DNA of 8,961 bases, taken from assembly GCA_025464275.1 (NCBI GenBank), contig JAODGR010000049.1:37537-46497 (forward strand), in the 5' to 3' direction. Shown in pieces: positions 6,152-8,961 of this stretch. Under the pieces are notes generated by a model. It made no database searches. It was not told the origin of the DNA and saw only the letters and a program-made list of their open reading frames with translations. Both the position numbers and the translations under genes were made by a program. This stretch comes from Methanosarcinales archaeon (GTDB taxonomy: Archaea > Halobacteriota > Syntropharchaeia > Alkanophagales > Methanospirareceae). How positions within the stretch are numbered: the stretch's first letter is position 1; every line of letters begins with the position of its first letter.

Positions 6152-6161
6152 GGGGTTAGAA

Positions 6162-6176
6162 GTTTTTATTTATTTT
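6162..6176 (+). promoter_or_regulatory. T-rich tract: terminator and/or TATA box
   Basis: GTTTTTATTTATTTT follows the archaeosortase stop by about 10 bases, in the 88-bp gap before UPF0147. A U-rich run without a hairpin is the usual intrinsic terminator in archaea. The TTTATTTA core could equally be a TATA element giving a start near 6193-6196 and a leader of about 45 bases. Both roles may apply. Confidence 0.45.
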
Positions 6177-6239
6177 AGCAGAAGCTCATTATTTCATCAT
6201 CATTCCATTCTTTAGAAGAGGGAGGAGTGATGCTGCGAG

Positions 6240-6512
6240 ATGGAGGAGACAGAAAAGGAAGAGGTGATAAAGAGGTGTACAGAAGTACTGGATGAGATGA
6301 TAGGGGATATTACAGTACCCCGGAATATAAGGAAATCACTGAGCATGATGAAGAACAGGTTGCTGAATGGCAAGGAATCGGTGGCAGTCAGAGCGGCAAC
6401 GGTGATCTCCGACCTTGAAGAGCTGAATACCAATCCGAACATACCTCCGCATACCAGGACCGCGTTATGGAGTATAGTGAGTAACCTGGAGACCATCTCT
6501 GCTGAGGAATGA
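6240..6512 (+). CDS. UPF0147 family protein
   Basis: Small (90-residue), probably all-helical soluble protein of the archaeal UPF0147 family, whose biochemical function is not established. Family hallmarks are easy to see: TVPRNIR (25-31), VAVRAATVISDLEEL (48-62) and NPNIPPHTRTALW (65-77). Length is normal. It overlaps the following GTPase by 4 bp (ATGA), suggesting coupled translation and possibly related work in translation or ribosome biology. The start at ATG 6240 fits the family's length. However, the strong purine run GGAGGAG (6221-6227) is 12 bases away, rather far, and an out-of-frame ATG at 6230 lies closer to it. An alternative in-frame start is not apparent. Confidence 0.9.
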   Translation: MEETEKEEVIKRCTEVLDEMIGDITVPRNIRKSLSMMKNRLLNGKESVAVRAATVISDLEELNTNPNIPPHTRTALWSIVSNLETISAEE

Positions 6513-7720
6513 CCGTAACAATTGCGATAGCAGGCAAGCCAAATGCAGGTAAATCCACCTTCTTTAAGGCGTCTACACTTGCAGATGCCGAGATAGCCGC
6601 ATACCCATTCACCACCATCTCCCCCAACATCGGGATTGCACACGTCCGCGTGCCATGCCCGTGCAGGGAGCTTTTACAGGATGCGCGAAGCTGTGGAAAC
6701 TGCATTCGTGGTCTCCGCTTCATACCGGTGGAGCTCATTGACGTGGCGGGACTGGTGCGTGGGGCGCATGAAGGTAGAGGTTTGGGTAACGAGTTCCTGG
6801 ATGAACTCAGGCGAGCGGAGGCGATAATTCACGTTGTTGACGCTTCCGGCGGGACAGATGCGGATGGCAATCCCGTCCAGGTGGGGACACATGACCCGGT
6901 AGAGGATATAAGATTCTTCCGGGAGGAACTGAGGATGTGGGTCTTCGGGATACTGAGCAGGAGCTGGCGTAAACTGACGAGGAAGGCGGAACTGGAAGGG
7001 ATGAAGATAGAACGGCTGATTGCCGAGCAGCTGGCGGGTGTGGGGGTGACGGAGGAGCAGATAAAGGCTGCTATCCTGCATGCCGGCATAGGTGCAGACC
7101 ACCGTTCGTGGGACGAGGAGGGATTGAAGGGGCTGGCTGCGGAGATAATAAGAACGAGTAAGAAGATGGTGGTTGCAGCGAACAAAGCAGATATAGCACC
7201 AGAGGAGTTGATGGCTAAGTTGAGGGCGTATGAGGCAGGAGGAGGGGAGGGGGTGATACCATGTTCCGCAGCGGCAGAACTCGCATTGAGAACCGCAGCA
7301 AAGCAGAACATCATCGAATATCTACCGGGTGATTCTGATTTTGTGGTTCCGGAGACACATGCCCGTGCCATTACTCCGGAGCAACGTGCGGGTCTGGAGA
7401 AGATACGGAGACTGCTCGGAGTTTATGGCACTACGGGTGTGCAGGAGGTTATAAACCGGGTGGTCTTACAACTCCTGAATTATATAGTTGTCTATCCGGT
7501 GGAGGACGAGCATAAGTTTACCGATTCTTCAGGCAGGATTCTACCAGATGCATATCTCATGAAACGTGGCAGCAGAGCAAAAGACCTGGCTTATGCGGTA
7601 CATTCCGACATCGGTAAGGGGTTCCTTTACGCCATCGATGCACGTACAAAACGAAGACTGGGCGAGAGATACGAATTAGCAGACGGGGATGTCATCAAGG
7701 TGGTCTATGCACGGAGGTGA
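6509..7720 (+). CDS. YchF/Obg-type GTPase with TGS domain (archaeal)
   Basis: Cytoplasmic P-loop NTPase of the Obg/YchF group, thought to act with ribosomes in translation or stress response. The 403 residues match the archaeal family. Visible in order: G1 AGKPNAGKST (8-17), the G2 region FTTISPNIG (34-42), G3 DVAGLVRGAHEGRGLGN (78-94), G4 NKAD (225-228), a G5-like CSAAAE (252-257), and a C-terminal TGS domain (about 324-400, ending in ELADGDVIKVVYARR). The G3 motif has hydrophobic residues where classical GTPases have the catalytic Gln, the mark of HAS-type NTPases. YchF members may prefer ATP, but the NKAD motif here keeps the GTP-type Asp. Four cysteines (50, 52, 62, 65) sit between G2 and G3 and could bind metal or respond to redox. 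Translation is coupled to UPF0147 by ATGA. Confidence 0.93.
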   Translation: MTVTIAIAGKPNAGKSTFFKASTLADAEIAAYPFTTISPNIGIAHVRVPCPCRELLQDARSCGNCIRGLRFIPVELIDVAGLVRGAHEGRGLGNEFLDELRRAEAIIHVVDASGGTDADGNPVQVGTHDPVEDIRFFREELRMWVFGILSRSWRKLTRKAELEGMKIERLIAEQLAGVGVTEEQIKAAILHAGIGADHRSWDEEGLKGLAAEIIRTSKKMVVAANKADIAPEELMAKLRAYEAGGGEGVIPCSAAAELALRTAAKQNIIEYLPGDSDFVVPETHARAITPEQRAGLEKIRRLLGVYGTTGVQEVINRVVLQLLNYIVVYPVEDEHKFTDSSGRILPDAYLMKRGSRAKDLAYAVHSDIGKGFLYAIDARTKRRLGERYELADGDVIKVVYARR

Positions 7721-7748
7721 GCGAGGGGAGCAGAGGAGCGTGGAAGGA

Positions 7749-8948
7749 ATGGGTGATGGAAGCGGAGATAGAACCCGAGTGGTGATAGTGGGGTGCGGAT
7801 TTGGTGGTATAGAAGTGGCATCGGAGTTGCGTAAGAGGTCAGGGAGTCACGATAAGGGGCTGGATATCACCCTCGTGGACCGGCGAGCGAGGTTTGAATA
7901 CCAGGCTGCACTGCCTGAGATACTGAGTGGTAAGGTCACTCCGGAGGAGATTTCCGCGGATCTGTACAGCTTTGCCAGGCGAATAAATGCGGAGTACATA
8001 AATGCGGAGGTTGTGGATATAGACTTTGAGGACAGGGTGGTGCAGGTGCAGACCCGCACTGTATACAGGAACGGTATAAATGATGACGGTACCATAGGTT
8101 ATGACTATCTTGTGCTCGCAGTGGGTGGTGAACAGGCTTTCTTCGGTATTCACAGGGCTGAGGAACTCTCTCACTGTATCAATACCATAGAAGGAGCATT
8201 GGAGACGAGGGAAGCGCTGGAGGATGCGATGGCAGTGGCACGCGAGGGTGGCGGTGGTACTGTCAATATTGCGGTCATTGGTGCGGGTCTGAGTGGTGTG
8301 GAGGTTGCCGGTGAACTCGCGGAATGGATACGCGAAGCACATCCACGAGTGCGTGCACGAGTGTACCTTGTAGAGCTGATGCCACGTGTATTACCCGCCT
8401 TCCCCACTCCTAATATCGCCTCTTTCGTGACCAGGCGATTGATGGAGAAGGGGGTGAAGATACTGACCGGGATGGGAGTTGAGGAGGTGCGAGATCGCGA
8501 GCTGCTCCTTAGCGGAGAGCACAGACTGCCATACGACATCCTCATCTGGACTGCGGGTTTAAGACCGGCGAGGCTACTGGAACAGCTCAGTCTGCCGAAG
8601 GAGAGGGGGTGGATAAGAGTAGACCCGTATTTAAGGGTGGAGGGGATGCAAGATGTATTTGCAGTGGGGGACAATGCATACTTTGAGTATGAGGGGCTCC
8701 GGTCAGGGCAGAATGTGGAGGAGGCGGAGCGTGAGGGTAGAACCGCTGCGGTGAACATCTTGAGAGCAGCAAGCGGGTATGAGCTGAGGAGATACCAGCC
8801 GAAGAATACGGTACAGAATCCCAGGGCGATAATATCACTCGGCGGTGGCACTGCGGTGATGTATCTCGGCGGTAAGGTATACACCCTATTTGCATACAAA
8901 TTGAAGAAGTTTATAGAGCATCGTTATATGCGGAGGTTCAGGATTTGA
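7749..8948 (+). CDS. FAD/NAD(P)-binding oxidoreductase, NDH-2-like
   Basis: Pyridine-nucleotide-disulfide-type flavoprotein resembling type II NADH dehydrogenases, which pass electrons from NAD(P)H through FAD to a quinone-like acceptor without pumping ions. From ATG 7749 it has 399 residues, the usual size. The FAD dinucleotide fold is VVIVGCGFGG (11-20), followed by the ribose-binding acid in ITLVDRRARFEYQAALPEI. The NAD(P) fold is IAVIGAGLSGVEVAGEL (174-190). TAGLRP (268-273) and the second FAD motif VFAVGDNA (Asp308) follow. No redox CxxC is seen, which argues against a thioredoxin- or lipoamide-type enzyme. The C terminus (KLKKFIEHRYMRRFRI) is basic and could attach to the membrane surface, as in NDH-2. 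The frame is open back to 7689, overlapping the GTPase, but the extra residues are low-complexity and non-conserved-looking; GTG 7740 is another possible start. Sulfide:quinone oxidoreductase is less likely without its cysteines. Substrate and acceptor are unproven. Confidence 0.87.
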   Translation: MGDGSGDRTRVVIVGCGFGGIEVASELRKRSGSHDKGLDITLVDRRARFEYQAALPEILSGKVTPEEISADLYSFARRINAEYINAEVVDIDFEDRVVQVQTRTVYRNGINDDGTIGYDYLVLAVGGEQAFFGIHRAEELSHCINTIEGALETREALEDAMAVAREGGGGTVNIAVIGAGLSGVEVAGELAEWIREAHPRVRARVYLVELMPRVLPAFPTPNIASFVTRRLMEKGVKILTGMGVEEVRDRELLLSGEHRLPYDILIWTAGLRPARLLEQLSLPKERGWIRVDPYLRVEGMQDVFAVGDNAYFEYEGLRSGQNVEEAEREGRTAAVNILRAASGYELRRYQPKNTVQNPRAIISLGGGTAVMYLGGKVYTLFAYKLKKFIEHRYMRRFRI

Positions 8949-8961
8949 TTTTATCAGGACT

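Noticed and set aside
6829..7371. 180-codon open frame on the - strand
   Set aside because: It lies entirely within the GTPase gene, whose motifs are unmistakable. The antisense protein has low-complexity Ser/Ala/Pro composition and no recognisable domain.
7713..7720. GGAGGTGA, a perfect ribosome-binding sequence at the GTPase stop
   Set aside because: No start codon lies within a normal distance; the nearest downstream in frame is GTG 7740, 19 bases away. It is also simply the coding sequence for the final arginines plus the stop.
7689..7748. Upstream extension of the flavoprotein to ATG 7689
   Set aside because: It would overlap the GTPase by 32 bases and add about 20 low-complexity residues before the FAD fold. 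ATG 7749 gives a normal-length protein with a purine run (7733-7738) about 10 bases upstream.
8171..8899. 242-codon open frame on the - strand
   Set aside because: It is antisense to the NAD(P)-binding half of the flavoprotein, Ser/Pro-rich, with no motif or ribosome site. It is a shadow of a G-rich coding strand.
1..8961. tRNA/rRNA genes, CRISPR arrays, insertion sequences, attachment sites
   Set aside because: No cloverleaf-like motifs, regularly spaced repeats, transposase motifs or terminal inverted repeats were noticed on either strand by reading.

Overview
The window reads as archaeal chromosomal DNA. Evidence: a UPF0147 gene coupled to an archaeal-type YchF/Obg GTPase (both translation-associated archaeal families), TTTATATA-type TATA boxes placed for leaderless transcripts, AGG/AGA- and ATA-rich codon use, and an archaeosortase beside a protein with a VPEL-type C-terminal sorting tail. 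Secreted proteins combining cohesin and dockerin modules point to the Euryarchaeota/Halobacteriota, most likely an ANME-1/Syntrophoarchaeia-like or methanogen-related lineage. The lineage is inferred from family content, not measured. All nine genes lie on the + strand.

Layout. (1) 1-1933: two glycosyltransferases, a GT2 enzyme cut by the window edge and a GT4 enzyme, joined by an ATGA overlap. (2) 1967-6151: a four-gene surface module. Two secreted proteins with the order cohesin / small beta domain / dockerin (1999-3015 and 3092-4144) each have their own TATA box. They are followed by a cohesin protein that has no dockerin but ends in a sorting tail (4260-5303), and 11 bp later by an archaeosortase (5315-6151). 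(3) 6240-7720: UPF0147 and a YchF-like GTPase with TGS domain, again with an ATGA overlap. (4) 7749-8948: an FAD/NAD(P) oxidoreductase of the NDH-2 type. Nothing suggests mobile elements, CRISPR arrays or RNA genes.

How the genes could work together (inference): the archaeosortase would process the anchor and fix it at the cell surface, leaving its cohesin exposed. The two dockerin-bearing proteins could dock onto that cohesin. Because each carries its own cohesin, they could also accept further dockerin partners, giving a chain-like, non-cellulosomal assembly. The three surface proteins are rich in N-X-S/T sequons, and the two glycosyltransferases upstream could belong to a pathway that decorates them. 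The last three genes look like ordinary housekeeping and energy metabolism.
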